Source: Planctomycetota bacterium (lineage in GTDB: Bacteria > Planctomycetota > Phycisphaerae > WQYP01). From it: DNA of 5,714 nucleotides. The stretch covers positions 1-5,714 of the forward strand of contig JAJZCT010000251.1 in the NCBI GenBank assembly GCA_021828925.1, read 5' to 3'. Made by a program: the position numbers and the translations under genes. This document shows, in pieces, positions 5,436 to 5,714 of this stretch (the stretch's first letter is position 1; every line of letters begins with the position of its first letter). The notes below the pieces were generated by a model, which saw only the letters and a program-made list of their open reading frames with translations, made no database searches and was not told the origin of the DNA.

Positions 5436-5675
5436 GTGGAGCGAGTGCACGCCGACACTTGTGTTGTTATAAACGCGTTCAAAGGTGCCGAGGACGTTGT
5501 GCGAAAGCGATGTCAGGGCTTGTCGGGGAATCCCGATATTGAAGTGCTCTTCAGCGATGGTGGTGTCGATATGTTGCACCGGGCCGCCACCCTCGGTAAT
5601 AACCTGAATTTACCGACCGCAGACGAAGCATTAACCGCTGCCACCGTATTTCTCCCGTTGGGTGGCAGCATTTGA
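5436..5675 (+). pseudogene. Shortened PIN-domain (VapC-like) toxin ORF, probably internally deleted
   Basis: The 79-aa frame starts at GTG 5436, 7 bases after GGGGAG; a GTG at 5430 overlapping the previous stop (GTGA) would add two residues. The opening ERVHADTCVVINAFKG matches the first strand of PIN ribonucleases, with the catalytic Asp in ADT. NPDIEVLFSD matches the second-strand region. DMLHRAATLGN then resembles the later DALHLAAAL helix carrying a catalytic Asp, and TADEA the following T-D region. PIN toxins are usually 130-150 aa; here the segment normally holding the conserved Glu and several helices is missing between FSD and VDMLH, with the frame kept. It is probably inactive. It could also be a short divergent PIN-like protein. 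Confidence 0.5.
5637..5669 (+). terminator. Hairpin at the end of the PIN-like ORF, weak terminator candidate
   Basis: GCTGCCACC (5637-5645) pairs perfectly with GGTGGCAGC (5661-5669) around a 15-base loop and ends just before the stop codon at 5673-5675. There is no T-run immediately after it (only ATTTG, and a TTTT at about 5688), so it is a poor intrinsic terminator and may simply be a stabilising 3' hairpin. Confidence 0.3.
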
Positions 5676-5714
5676 ACTGTCGGTAGTTTTGTGGATAAGT
5701 GGTGGAAATATTCA

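Noticed and set aside
1..5714. CRISPR arrays, tRNA, rRNA or an origin
   Set aside because: I found no regularly spaced direct repeats of CRISPR length, no tRNA cloverleaf, no rRNA sequence and no iteron or DnaA-box cluster.

Overview
The window is about 5.7 kb of bacterial accessory DNA. The coding part is moderately GC-rich and the first ~510 bases are AT-richer and non-coding. Three things suggest an environmental bacterium with large, repeat-littered intergenic regions: the intergenic style (short degenerate tandem repeats and GC-rich mini-hairpins), a broken DNA methyltransferase gene, and a TIGR04255-type protein. A Verrucomicrobiota- or Planctomycetota-like genome would fit. That is an impression, not a demonstrated assignment, because no rRNA or housekeeping gene is present.

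Layout. (1) 1-513: gene-free, with a perfect 18-bp inverted-repeat pair (1-18 and 401-418) enclosing a 418-bp block that holds a 10-bp-period repeat and a 7-bp tandem repeat. (2) 3774 down to 514, minus strand: a tightly coupled operon. In transcription order it holds a 48-codon C-terminal relic of an N6-adenine DNA methyltransferase, a 41-codon small ORF, a 141-aa unrecognised protein, and an 858-aa membrane-anchored KAP-type P-loop NTPase. Each stop codon overlaps the next start (ATGA, ATGTTAG, ATGA). The set looks like a restriction/phage-defence operon whose first gene was cut off near position 3775. (3) 3778-3836: a compact GC-rich hairpin element exactly at that breakpoint. (4) 3963-4202, plus strand: a short, possibly 5'-truncated hypothetical gene, followed by a marginal 41-codon ORF. 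(5) 4277-5675, plus strand: a sigma70-like promoter with a dyad in its spacer, then a TIGR04255-family gene whose start codon lies inside a perfect 14-bp stem. A 110-aa gene with an antitoxin-like C-terminus and a shortened PIN-like toxin ORF follow.

How they may work together. The minus-strand genes resemble a defence module: KAP NTPases include PifA, which excludes phage T7 from F-plasmid hosts, and this one travelled with a methyltransferase. Its promoter and first gene appear lost, so its expression today is uncertain. The plus-strand trio is arranged like a toxin-antitoxin or defence cassette led by a TIGR04255 protein. Its dyad-containing promoter and start-codon hairpin suggest tight control, while the PIN component looks internally deleted. 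The least described parts are the 41-aa/141-aa/KAP coupling and the TIGR04255/antitoxin-like/PIN trio.
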